Shown: positions 10,595 to 20,247 of the stretch, piece by piece | Position numbering within the stretch: position 1 is the stretch's first letter | How the letters are laid out: each line of letters opens with the position of its first letter | From: Phoronis australis | Taxonomy: Eukaryota > Phoronida > Phoronidae | Direction: 5' to 3' | Assembly: GCA_002633005.1 (NCBI GenBank) | Contig: NMRA01001054.1 | Span: 1-39,528 of the forward strand | DNA: 39,528 nt | Notes under the pieces: model-generated | Seen by the model: only the letters and a program-made list of their open reading frames with translations | Told to the model about the DNA's origin: nothing | The model's database searches: none | Program-made: the position numbers and the translations under genes

Positions 10595-11651
10595 CTAAAA
10601 GTAGCAAATTCACCAATATGAACATTTAGGACACAAGGGCTGCAACAAAAAACAAAACAGTGCAGGTTTCAGGCTAGGCTGTGAAAGTATAACAAATGCC
10701 ATAAAGTTCGTAATTTCAAACACGTACATTGGCTGATGTGAATTTCCATAAATGAAATTGCAGGATTTTTTGGTAAAATGTGACAATATAAATAAAAAAG
10801 TCTAGATGCCATTTTGTAAAGAAAAACAATAACAGTTAACCGACATTACCAAAATCAAAAGTTATTATTTATTACAAAGATTTACCACGAAAATCTATAG
10901 AAGACATCTTAAAAAATTTTCATAATTGGTGCTTAAATAATGCATTTAAGAGAATTTATGATAAGAGAAGTCAATTATGTACATTGAACGATTTGCAAAA
11001 AAACATGAAGGTTGACAACTATCTAATAAATAAATGTAATTTTTCCTTTGCTTGCCAATCTTCAAAAGATTTTTATAAATTTCACACTTTCTTGTTCTCA
11101 GATACCTTTTTGAACCTGTATAATGCCATGGCCTGTTTGTAAGCACTAACAATGTATTGGAATGGCTGCAACATTTTTGCAAAATAGTTACAAGTGTCAC
11201 CCAACTTTAACAATGTCTTTACTGCACTACATTAGGCTGAACCACAATTATGGCAATTACTAATTAATTATAATAAGCGCATTAAGCAGGTATTATGCAA
11301 TTAACTTAGCACAAATAGGACATTTTACTGCAATCAGTTATAAGTACATTAGGCAGATATATATACTGTCTTAGTCTGGTATGNCCTGAGTTTGAATGGC
11401 ACAGCGGTTTTCAGTAGAAAAGCCCACGGGCATTTCATCGGGTGGGCTTATCTACAGAAAATCCCGGTATTGGTTAGCACACTACGAGGCTATAGAACTA
11501 AGGGCCTATTTCCTTCCTGTATTAGGTCTCAGCAGGAGTGCGTGAAAGGAAGTGAACGTGCACAGATTGGTTAAAGCCCCTCATGAAAGAAAGGCCCAGG
11601 AGAGATGTTGTTACGGTCGTAGCAAAACTAATGAAATAAAATGAATGTTAC
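10595..11651. other. intron, no gene; one single-base N
   Basis: Intron between the EGF-2 exon and the second mucin-like exon. It contains the single N at 11384. The 60-codon plus-strand ORF at 11392-11574 has no recognisable domain. Confidence 0.6.
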
Positions 11652-11804
11652 CTGAGTGGGCGACGTCTCTGGAGCAGAAGTTACCGACAGTGTTGTAGTG
11701 CCATCTGTTGTCATCAGTGAAGGATTAGAGGTGGCGAGTGGGTTCCCTGAGTTATCGGGGGGAGATGTAATGTCGATATTAGCAGATGCGCTGGCAAGCA
11801 AGGT
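11652..11804 (-). CDS. exon: Ser/Thr-rich mucin-like spacer (second)
   Basis: The acceptor TTATTTGTAG/ACC and donor CAG/GTAACA give 153 nt, 51 codons, phase 0 at both ends. The residues are mainly Thr, Ser, Pro and Ala (for example LMTTDGTTTLSVTSAPETSP). This suits a heavily O-glycosylated, extended spacer between cysteine-rich modules. It has the same phase and style as the exon 13658-13467, so duplication or optional inclusion of such exons would not shift the frame. Confidence 0.8.
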
Positions 11805-11959
11805 CTACAAATAATGAAAGAATATTATATGCATGTAACTAAACAGTGGCACTAAAATACTAATGAGGCAGTATGTGAAATAGATGCTCAAGAGGGCTTT
11901 TTATTGAAATGCGTCCGCGACAACAATGCAAAGAGTGTGCTTCTAGAGGTGTTAATTAG

Positions 11960-13380
11960 TATCAAAAATAGACACTAGGTGGTGCAGAAAATGTCAAATC
12001 CATCCCAAAATGGATAGATGCTATCGCCATCATAACAGAAATTTGTTTACCACATTTCAATAAAAACTGTCACAAAACTCAGATACAGAATGCAAAAACT
12101 AAAATTGACACTAGGAGGTACAGCAGTAACTAAAACCGTCCAAAAGCTGTAAGTAGCTGTAGTCACATTGATAATTCTTGCAAAATTTCACAAAGACTCT
12201 TCAAAGAAGTGAGGAGATATGGCCGAGGAAGCGTCACAGTTGTCAAATCTGTCCACAAATCAACGTCTTCTTATCAGGAACAAAAACGCGCTAGAAAATA
12301 AAAATGGCCACTAGGTGATGCAAAAGTACATCAAATCCATACAAAAATGGAAGACTATTATGGTCATCTCCTTAATAGAAACTTTTTTTCTGATTATCAC
12401 AAAAAAACAAATCAATGAACTCCGAAAATACTGACTGAGGCAAACGTAAACAACTAAAACTGCCACTAGGCGACACAGTCAGTGGTAGTCGAAAGGGTCT
12501 GAAACACATCATAAAATGTTGTCAGCTCCATAGGAACACGTCTGCCAAATTTCACAAGGATCCTAAAAAAGGTTGAGGAGACACAGCTGCACATAAAAAA
12601 AACCACTAAGGGGCGCCAAAGTAATGAAACCCATCTGAATATCAACGTCAACCGTAGTGTTCTCATCAGGAACGCATCTGCCTAATTTTCACAATGATCC
12701 TCCAAGTAGTTTGGCGGATAGAAAGGCAGACGCAAAAAATGGATTCGAAACTGCTAAAAATTCCCACTAGGAGGCGTACAATACAAAAAATCTATCTGAA
12801 AATGGAAAGGCATTGTCAAGAAACCTATTTGCAAGTTTCATGAAAATCCATCACTGATTTCCGAAGATACACAGTAAAACGTAACTAGAGGCACACCAAT
12901 TATTGTATTGGGCTGAAACTCGTCACCATCTCTTATCAACTCCATAGAAACACATCTGCCAAATTTCACAAAGTTCCTGCAAAGTGTAAAGGAGACACAG
13001 CCATAGATACAAAATGAAAGAAAATGTCCACTGGGGCGGCAAAGTACTCGAACACACCCAAAAATCAACATCAATTGTGGTATCCTCATCAGAAACACAC
13101 CTGCCAATTTTCATAATGATCCTTCCAGTGGTTTGACAGATAAGAAAGGTGGACACCAAAAATGAACTTGAAAATTTAAAAAACGGACACTAGCTGGATC
13201 GTCAAAGACATCAGAAAATGTAGAGGTGTCATCGCCTTCATAACAGAAATCTATTTGTCAAATTCAAGNGTCCGATTTGTCCGAAAGTCGGCGTCATCCG
13301 TCGTCAGCTTCATAGGAACACACCTACCCAATCTCATTTAGATCATGTAAAGGGTTTAGGAGACACAGCAGCGGATGCCG
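11960..13380 (+). repeat. higher-order repeat array: A-B-C monomers, about 420-445 bp per trimer
   Basis: Monomers of roughly 130-150 bp recur in fixed order. A starts at 12041, 12381, 12825 and 13251. B starts at 12177, 12541, 12955 and 13323. C starts at 12677 and 13100, with partial C copies before 12041 and 12381. Same-type copies (A2-A3, B2-B3, C2-C3) resemble each other more than neighbours do, and are 414-444 bp apart. Most monomers carry a CACTAGG-GGC-like motif. The A4 monomer is shortened at the single N at 13269, where the assembly was probably joined or collapsed. The array sits in the intron between the two mucin-like exons. Confidence 0.8.
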
Positions 13381-13466
13381 GATGCCTTGATGTCCAGACA
13401 GTGATGATGGCAATATACACCTGCATAAAAATATGCAGGTGCATAAATGCATATACATTGACTCAC

Positions 13467-13658
13467 ATTCTCAATGCTCGTTTTCCCACCAGAGGTCACC
13501 ACTCTGCTGTCAGTAATTACATCTGATTGGGTGGTTGCTGCTGCAGTTGTGCCAACAGAGACCTCTGTGGTGGCTGGTTCATGTGATTCTGTTGTTACAC
13601 GAGCTTGTGTTGTAGATTCAGCACTTGGTGATGAAGTAACTGTTGCTGACTCTTGGTT
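13467..13658 (-). CDS. exon: Ser/Thr-rich mucin-like spacer (first)
   Basis: The acceptor TTTTCCTTAG/AAC and donor AAT/GTGAGT give 192 nt, 64 codons, phase 0 at both ends. The sequence is dominated by Thr, Ser, Ala and Val (for example NQESATVTSSPSAESTTQ). There is no Cys, which is typical of a mucin-like stalk. It follows the EGF exon at 14418-14240 in phase. A plus-strand ORF over the same bases is the antisense shadow of this exon. Confidence 0.8.
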
Positions 13659-14239
13659 CTAAGGAAAATGATGTATTTTAACATCAACACATGCTGCAAA
13701 TCTAACAACAAATAGAGACCAAAAACATCTAGAATGAATATATTCCACATTCACTTAGTAATTATCCAACAAAGCAAAAGGAACATAGAAACATTTTTTT
13801 ATTTTTCAAGTACATCAGATAAATGCCACTACTCCCAATTCTGTTAAGGCTATAGTCAGCCTTACATCGACAAGTAAAAGAATTAAAGTAAGATAAAATA
13901 AGAAATTAGAAATATTTTCTTATGTCAAAAATAACACCTATGAACTTTAATCCAACCACAGCATAACCACAGAAGTCTAGATGTCATTGAGTTAACTTGC
14001 CTTATTTCACAGCTAATTGACTTGTCACTAAATCAATACTTAAACTGCTGACACTCGCCATTGTGTGAAATGGGATGTCCCAAAGGAACAGCCACATTAC
14101 CAACGAATATAACTTAAATGCAATACACCACTCAACGAGGAGACAAGCAGATAATAACATAACACGTCTTCGGTAACCTTTGACAACAGTGTCTCCACTT
14201 CAACACATAGTTCAACACGGTGATGTTCACCCCACCTAC
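13659..14239. other. intron, no feature seen
   Basis: Intron between the first EGF exon and the first mucin-like exon. Nothing recognisable on either strand. Confidence 0.6.
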
Positions 14240-14418
14240 CGTAGTTAACCGTTCGGTTGTCTTGTCCAGTGTAGTGGCTGAAGCTTTAAACTGGCAGTTA
14301 GTTCCACTGGTGCCAGCTGGACACGTGCACATATAGTAGGCAACGGTGATCCTGTCACGACGACTGAACGCTTCACACGAACCGCCATTCAGACATGGTT
14401 GACTGTGGCAGGAGTCGA
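14240..14418 (-). CDS. exon: EGF module followed by a Thr-rich tail
   Basis: The acceptor CATCTTTTTCAG/TC and donor ACG/GTAGGT give 179 nt, phase 1 in and phase 0 out. It reads VDSCHSQPCLNGGSC, then a longer than usual loop (EAFSRRDRITVAYY), then MCTCPAGTSGTNC, a complete six-Cys EGF. The tail (ATTLDKTTERLTT) leads into the mucin-like exons. It lacks the D-x-D/N-E start, so calcium binding is not predicted. Confidence 0.85.
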
Positions 14419-15122
14419 CTGAAAAAGATGCAAAGCTAGATAGCGTTTGAGGGAATAAGTCCACAGACTTCCAAAATTAATGGTGTGTAATAACAAGTGT
14501 CAGCTGGGCGGAGCCTAAACGCAATTACTACCTATAATGATAAGAATAATGACCAGTATTCCATAAGAGGTCAGTGACCACTCGCCACTATGGCAAAAGA
14601 ATTACACTTCATTCACAATTACCATATAAATATTAAAGAAGCATTTAAATGATAAAAATGGACTCGAAACACTTCCTTATAGTCGGTTTCTGCCAATAGG
14701 AATGTCCACTTTCCGATATAGCAGGGACGTGATGAAATATGCCTCGTCGCAGGATAGCATTTCGGAAACTGTGTCAAGCATTTAAGGATTCAGTTTTAAG
14801 GTAAACAGTTATCATTAATAATTTACTAAAGACCATTTTCTAAGTGTATAAAATGATAGTCATTTGTCTATGGGAGAAATCATGAATGCAATGTCTTGCC
14901 AAAATAAACAGAATTTTTAAGTATTTTAAAACAATCTACGAGATTTTCAGAACAAGCAAACCGTTACCGAAAATACACACATAGCCATACTTCTTGAAAA
15001 TTTTCAGAAAATAAGTTCATCGGCATACTTTTGGTTGACCCTGTTTTGGGAAATTACCGGTGCTGCAGTAATTTTAAAAATTTGACAGTGAATAAGAAGG
15101 AAACGTCAACTTAAATTCTTAC
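14419..15122. other. intron, no feature seen
   Basis: Intron between the LDLa exon and the first EGF exon. AT-rich, no conserved ORF. Confidence 0.6.
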
Positions 15123-15290
15123 CAGGCTGAAGTCCCATGACACTGTTACATGTAGCGTTAGACTCATCTGAGCCTCCAGGGCAGTCAACCTTACCATCAC
15201 ACACCCAGTCACACATTGTGCAATCAGTGACAACAGGGTGACCACAGGACATCTGGCAGATGAACGAGTTGTCTGGACATCCATCCATAA
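15123..15290 (-). CDS. exon: LDL-receptor class A module
   Basis: The acceptor CTTCCACTAG/TT and donor CCTG/GTAAGA give 168 nt, 56 codons, phase 1 at both ends, the usual phase for shuffled extracellular modules. The reading has six Cys, the C-D-W-V-C-D-G core, and D-C-P-G-G-S-D-E near the end, which matches the acidic calcium-binding box of LDLa repeats. The spacing between the second and third Cys is longer than usual. It is the most upstream exon I could trace; the incoming phase shows that an earlier exon exists at higher coordinates. Confidence 0.85.
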
Positions 15291-15518
15291 CTAGTGGAAG
15301 AAAAGAGATCTATTTCTAGACACTATTAAATTGGTAAAAAATGAAGTTAAAACTTTATATTTATGCCATTTACCATGGTCTTATCTTGCTCCTTGCCGAG
15401 TCAAGAAAAACTGATATCTGAGCTCCAGAAGAACTATCAGTTTGTTATTTTTTTAGATCAAGGTAAAAAAAAATTACAAGCTTGGTCTAAGGAAATAACA
15501 GCTCTTTGCAAGACTAAA

Positions 15519-15600
15519 ATCATTTCTCATCTGAGTAAGGAACAAGTTGAGACCAATTTTGTAGTGGTAAGTGGTCTAAAGCAGGTTTATTGCCATTTCA
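15519..15600 (-). repeat. dispersed repeat with a conserved core, copy b
   Basis: On the minus strand it reads CTACAAAATTGGTCTCAACT, then TGTTCCTTACTCAGATGAGA, matching copies at 9659-9745 and 30757-30832. The plus-strand ORF 15363-15611 runs through it in antisense and is probably not a gene. Confidence 0.6.
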
Positions 15601-15771
15601 AGTACTTCTAAAACAGACCGTAACTGAATTGGTTTCCTTTACCCCCACCAGTAGTAGTGAGTCAGGATAATTCAACTATGGGACACAATAGACACCATGT
15701 ACTATTAATACAATTCCAATCATAGTGATATATTATTACATAAATTATTACATACATTGACACTACAAATT

Positions 15772-15861
15772 AACCAATGGAGACTACAAGTAAGCACCTT
15801 GACTACAGTTAATTGTAACCAATGGAGACTACAAGTAAGCACCTTGACTACAGTTAATTAT
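15772..15861. repeat. tandem duplication of a 45-bp unit
   Basis: Two adjacent units, 15772-15816 and 15817-15861, both start AACCAATGGAGACTACAAGT and differ at one or two bases. The duplication overlaps the 3' end of the repeat described at 15829-16143. Confidence 0.9.
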
Positions 15862-16143
15862 AATTAGCACAGATAAAAGAGTGATATTACATAAGACTGT
15901 TGATGTCAGAGCGTGATCAGTTAAAAAGGTAATGCTAAATTGGTAGTTAGCTGTTTGGCTCATCACTCCATCATGGGAGCTCATTGCGAACTGTTGGACG
16001 ATACCTCTCACATAAATTATAAGTAAAGAAGGGAGTAAAACGTATGTAGAAACTTTTGCTGAGACCGAGACTTGAATCTGAGTTGACTGTGCAATAACCG
16101 AGCATCCAAACCGTTCAGTCAAGAGGCAACTGCCACTTGACAA
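15829..16143 (-). mobile_element. possible tRNA-derived SINE-like element
   Basis: On the minus strand the stretch starting near 16130 has a degenerate A box (TGACTGAACGG) and, about 43 bases later, a B-box-like GATTCAAGTC. That spacing is normal for an internal RNA polymerase III promoter. The rest of the 300-bp unit is open in one frame but shows no domain. The boxes are imperfect and no other copy is in the window, so this is a weak call. A functional tRNA is excluded by the lack of a cloverleaf. Confidence 0.3.
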
Positions 16144-16249
16144 ATAATTTAGGAAGGCTTTTTATTGCTGTACATCACACTCGGAAGTCACTTGTCACAA
16201 CACGTAATTATGCCATTATATTGGAATATAGATGTGTCGGAAGTGTAGC

Positions 16250-16407
16250 AAGGTTCCCAATCTTGCCATTACAAGACACTCGCAATAACCTGCTGCTTGA
16301 CATTTGATCAGGGTCTGACAGTGAATGACCCCGATCAAAGGTCAAGCAGCAGCCTGTTACAGCGATACACACGTGTCACATACTAGTAGTATCAAGATTG
16401 CAAACCT
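16250..16407. mobile_element. small fold-back (palindromic) element
   Basis: The inner arms CTGCTGCTTGAC at about 16290 and GTCAAGCAGCAG at about 16341-16352 pair over roughly 28 bases with few mismatches (also TTTGATCAGGGTC with GACCCCGATCAAA), around a loop of about 10 bases. Weaker pairing continues outward to AGGTTCCCAATCTTG and CAAGATTGCAAACCT. The whole unit of about 158 bp therefore folds back on itself, like a MITE or fold-back element. No target-site duplication was identified. Confidence 0.6.
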
Positions 16408-16499
16408 CATCCAATCCAGCGCATCTATATTTCTGAGTAATGGTGTATATATTTCTCCCTCACTGGTGTATACAAGAGGAATGTTCTAACACATAATTC

Positions 16500-17055
16500 A
16501 AATATAACTATATCAATTGAAATCCTATCTTCCTCTCCCAGCTCTCAGGTTAATATATAATTCATTTCTCCCCACTCATTTAAACTACAGCATTGCAACT
16601 TGGGGTTTTAGCAACACTAAGAAACTCCAGACAGTCCAGAAGAGAATCCTTAAGAATATATCCACACTCTGCCAATATGTAATGAACTTCACCTCCCTCT
16701 ATTTCAAGACATCTTTAAAATCTCACAACAAAATTTTACTTCAGCTTCCTAAGTATTTTTACACTAACAAAAACTTCTGTAGTAACCCCATCCAATATAA
16801 ACCAACCAGACACATTAAAACTCCTACATACCAAAATCAATACTTAGCTGCTATTCCGACAATACAACCCAAAATTTCAATTCCCCGCCCAACAAATTGT
16901 CATCAAGAGCCTATATCAGATTTGAAATTCCTCCCCTTGTAAACAACAACGAAATACCAGTCTGTGCTTTAAATATAATAAAAACACTCTTTGCAAGCAT
17001 TCTCCAGGTCCTAAACCAATTCTATAATTAGCAACTATTGATCCAATCTGTCATA
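16500..17055 (+). pseudogene. LINE fragment, copy 1 (3' part of the reverse-transcriptase ORF)
   Basis: The translation (YLPLPALRLIYNSF, IATWGFSNTKKLQTVQKRIL, PTRHIKTPTY) matches the C-terminal part of the LINE ORF at 18400-18970 with many substitutions, missing segments and frame breaks. Neither the 5' ORF nor a 3' tail is present, so it is truncated at both ends. It runs directly into copy 2 near 17060. Confidence 0.8.
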
Positions 17056-17061
17056 AATAAA

Positions 17062-18972
17062 ACATGGGATACGATAAAGACAGTTATGAACAACGGCGTT
17101 CGAACAAAAAATGACACCCCAGAATGTCNACAGTTATGAACAACGGCGTTCGAACAAACAATGGCACCCCAGACTGTCTCTTACGTTCAGATAACACTAA
17201 AACCAGTGACCTACCCGAAATGGCAAGTTTTTTTAACACCTACTTTACCCAAATCGGTCCATCCCTTTCTGAATCAATAACAATGATAAAAAACAAGAAT
17301 TTCAAAGACTATCTTCCCACGCCAAACAAATTTAAGTTCTCTTTCAAACCAATTAATAATAAACATGTACTAGATATTATAAGAGACATGGACGCAAAAA
17401 ATAGCACTGGTCATGACAATTTATCATCTAAAATTATCAAAATAAGCAGTCCTTTTATAATTGAACCTCTCACGACCATCATCAACCAGTGCTTGCACAC
17501 TGGTATATTTCCAGATGCTCTAAAGATTGCTAAAGTGATCCCAGTTTTTAAACAACATGGATTGGACCCAGAGCACCCGGGCAATTATAGACCCATTTCT
17601 ATTCTTCCAACAATCTCAAAAATTATAGAAAAAATTATCCATAATCAACTTTCAACTTTCCTAAATGAAAATGATATACTTAATAAGCATCAATATGGTT
17701 TCAGGAAATGTCACTCTACAGAACTTGCTTTGCTTGAACTTTTAGACCGCATTTGTTCCCATCTTGATAATGACATGAATCCCCTGGTCATCTTTCTAGA
17801 TCTCTCAAAAGCTTTTGACACAATAGACCACCAAATACTCTTGCAAAAGATAAATCACTATGGTATTACTGGAGTTGAATATTCACTGGTTAAAAGTTAA
17901 CTCTCAAACCGCACCCAATATGTTTCACTAAGTGATACAACATCCACTTGGTTACCAATATCTACCGGAGTTCCCCAAGGCTCTGTCCTTGGCCCACTTC
18001 TCTTCCCAGTTCACATAAATGATCTTTCGTTTTCTTCTCCCATGGACACACTTCTTTATGCTGACGACACTTGCCTCACCACACCTTACAAACTGACGGA
18101 ATCTTCCCAACACACTTTACAGCAATTAAACACCATCAACAACAACCTTAAATCTATTTCAAACTGGTTTTCTGTGAACAAACTTTCAATTAACACATCA
18201 AAAATAAATTAATGATCTTCCACTACCCCCAAAAGAAAATTGAAAAATGTATTATTCCCACCATTTATATAAATAGCAAAACAATACATCATGTGAACAG
18301 TTTTCCTTTCCTTGGTATTACTGTTGACAAAAACCTCTCATGGTCCCCCCACATTAACCTCATCTCAAACAAACTTAACAATCTCGGTGGACTCTTATAC
18401 AAATTGAAATTTTATCTTCCTCTTCCCGCTCTCAAGTTGATATATAATTCACTTGTCCTTCCACATTTAAACTATGGCATTGCAACTTGGGGTTTTGGCA
18501 ACACTAAGAAACTTCAGACAGCCCAGAAAAGAATCCTTAGGAATATATCAAATTCCAGTTATAACGCTCACTCTCTGCCCATATGTAAGGAACTTCGCCT
18601 CCCTCTAGTTCAAGACATCTTTAAAATCTCAACTGCAAAATTTTACTACAAATTCCTCAATAATCAGCTTCCTAAGTATTTTTACACTAACAACTTCTTT
18701 AGTAAACCCATTCAATATAAGCCAACCAGACACATTAAAACTCCAACATACCTGAATCACTACTCAGCTACTATACCGACAATACAACCCAAAATTTTAA
18801 TTCCTCCGTCCAACAAATTGTCATCAAGAGCCTGTATTAGATTTCAGATTCCTCGACTTATAAACAACAACGAAATACCAGTCTCTGCTCTAAATATAAT
18901 AAAAACGCATTCTTTGCAAGCATTCTCCAGGTTCTTAACCAATTTTATTATTAGCAACTACGATCCAGTTTG
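17062..18972 (+). pseudogene. LINE (Jockey/CR1-like) reverse transcriptase, copy 2, broken
   Basis: This is the reverse transcriptase of a non-LTR retrotransposon, which copies element RNA into DNA at the target site. It opens with the linker that precedes the domain (NKTWDTIKTVMNNG). Motifs appear in order: NYRPISILPTISKIIEKII, HQYGFRKCHST, FLDLSKAFDTIDHQ (motif A), GVPQGSVLGPLLF (17967-18005, motif B), YADDT (18057-18071, motif C with catalytic Asp pair), then the thumb and C-terminal region FLGITVDKNLSWSPHI and later. The ORF is broken by a stop at 17898-17900 (where the frame shifts) and again near 18210. The endonuclease domain is missing upstream. The C-terminus runs into the gap. Family placement is from motif style only. 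Confidence 0.85.
17080..17178. repeat. 49-bp tandem duplication around a single N
   Basis: 17080-17128 and 17130-17178 are copies starting ACAGTTATGAACAACGGCG and separated by one N at 17129, with a few differences. It falls inside the LINE coding frame. The layout suggests an assembly join with a duplicated overlap. Confidence 0.85.
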
Positions 18973-19518
18973 NNNNNNNNNNNNNNNNNNNNNNNNNNNN
19001 NNNNNNNNNNNNNNNNNNNNNNNNNNNNNNNNNNNNNNNNNNNNNNNNNNNNNNNNNNNNNNNNNNNNNNNNNNNNNNNNNNNNNNNNNNNNNNNNNNNN
19101 NNNNNNNNNNNNNNNNNNNNNNNNNNNNNNNNNNNNNNNNNNNNNNNNNNNNNNNNNNNNNNNNNNNNNNNNNNNNNNNNNNNNNNNNNNNNNNNNNNNN
19201 NNNNNNNNNNNNNNNNNNNNNNNNNNNNNNNNNNNNNNNNNNNNNNNNNNNNNNNNNNNNNNNNNNNNNNNNNNNNNNNNNNNNNNNNNNNNNNNNNNNN
19301 NNNNNNNNNNNNNNNNNNNNNNNNNNNNNNNNNNNNNNNNNNNNNNNNNNNNNNNNNNNNNNNNNNNNNNNNNNNNNNNNNNNNNNNNNNNNNNNNNNNN
19401 NNNNNNNNNNNNNNNNNNNNNNNNNNNNNNNNNNNNNNNNNNNNNNNNNNNNNNNNNNNNNNNNNNNNNNNNNNNNNNNNNNNNNNNNNNNNNNNNNNNN
19501 NNNNNNNNNNNNNNNNNN
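18973..19518. other. assembly gap (546 N)
   Basis: A run of Ns begins within the C-terminal part of LINE copy 2 and ends at the CT microsatellite. The 3' end of that LINE is therefore unknown. Long ORFs reported across this gap are artefacts. Confidence 0.99.
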
Positions 19519-19535
19519 CTCTCTCTCTCTCTCTC

Positions 19536-19570
<35 letters not shown>
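19519..19570. repeat. (CT)n microsatellite
   Basis: About 26 CT repeats with one interruption (CACT) immediately follow the gap. Such repeats often cause sequencing and assembly breaks. Confidence 0.98.
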
Positions 19571-19571
<1 letters not shown>

Positions 19572-19941
19572 ATAAAGTGATACTTAATTGTTTATTGTCT
19601 CTTTTAATAATCAACTATGAGCTGAGAGCATCATCGTTCGCCAGTTTTTCTCGTAAAGATCGAGACAGAACACATGTTTATTTCCGGACTAACAGTGCAG
19701 TTCTTCGTTCTTAAACAACTTGAGGCTGCTGCCACGCGATCACCTGATATCAAGTTTTTACGCCCCGTCGGTGCTCCTTATGCTCTTGAATATTTGGTAG
19801 TTGTTTAAACCCCTGCATACACACCACACTTTCGTATGCTAAAAAAGGTGTGTGTAAGCAGATGTTCCAACAAAAATTTTTGCTGGTGGCGTGACTCATA
19901 CCCAGATGTGCACAAATATGGTTTCGGGAGCAAGTTTTCTT

Positions 19942-20247
19942 TTATACAGAATTTGTTGAATACACGACACTTTTCATTTTTCACGGTCTTTATTCCGTTG
20001 CGTTCATACTTTCTGAACAAACTCTACTCTCTACTGAACATAGATACAGTAACTGACCTAGCGACATAATTAAAAAGACACACGATATTTCGAAACATAC
20101 TTGTGTGTGTCTTTTTAATTATGTCGCTAGGTCAGTTACTGTATCTATGTTCAGTAGAGAGTAGAGTTTTGTTCAGAAAGTATGAACGCAACGGAATAAA
20201 GACCGTGAAAAATGAAAAGTGTCGTGTATTCAACAAATTCTGTATAA
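19942..20247. repeat. near-perfect inverted repeat, 142-bp arms, 21-base loop
   Basis: 19942-20083 is the reverse complement of 20105-20247 except for one extra T in the right arm (within GAGTTTTGTTC). The spacer is 20084-20104. Beyond the arms the similarity stops. The short ORFs on both strands here mirror each other and are not convincing genes. The high identity means either a very recent inverted duplication or a library or assembly artefact. Confidence 0.95.

Larger units (their letters stand above)
2757..15290 (-). other. locus of a multi-exon LDLa/EGF/mucin-like/CCP modular protein
   Basis: Eight exons on the minus strand join without a frame conflict: 15290-15123, 14418-14240, 13658-13467, 11804-11652, 10594-10468, 9185-9109, 7983-7824 and 2990-2757. 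Intron phases between them are 1, 0, 0, 0, 1, 0 and 1. The module order is LDLa, EGF, Ser/Thr-rich spacer, then four EGF modules, then a half CCP. This is the architecture of a secreted or membrane-anchored extracellular adhesion or matrix protein. No signal peptide, transmembrane segment or stop was found, so both ends of the gene are missing. I do not recognise an orthologue. Additional exons may be hidden in the introns, especially in 2991-7823. Confidence 0.8.

Noticed and set aside
12466-13159. Several hydrophobic minus-strand ORFs resembling membrane proteins
   Set aside because: They repeat because the satellite monomers repeat; the frames are broken and share no conserved start.
13474-13662. 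Val/Thr/Ser-rich plus-strand ORF
   Set aside because: It is the exact antisense of the mucin-like exon, whose splice sites and phase fit the minus-strand gene.
15829-16143. A functional tRNA gene
   Set aside because: Only degenerate A and B boxes are present; no acceptor stem or anticodon loop could be formed.
18212-19714. 500-codon ORF and the opposite 218-codon ORF across the gap
   Set aside because: Both run through 546 Ns and the CT repeat; only 18212-18972 is real sequence, and it belongs to the LINE.
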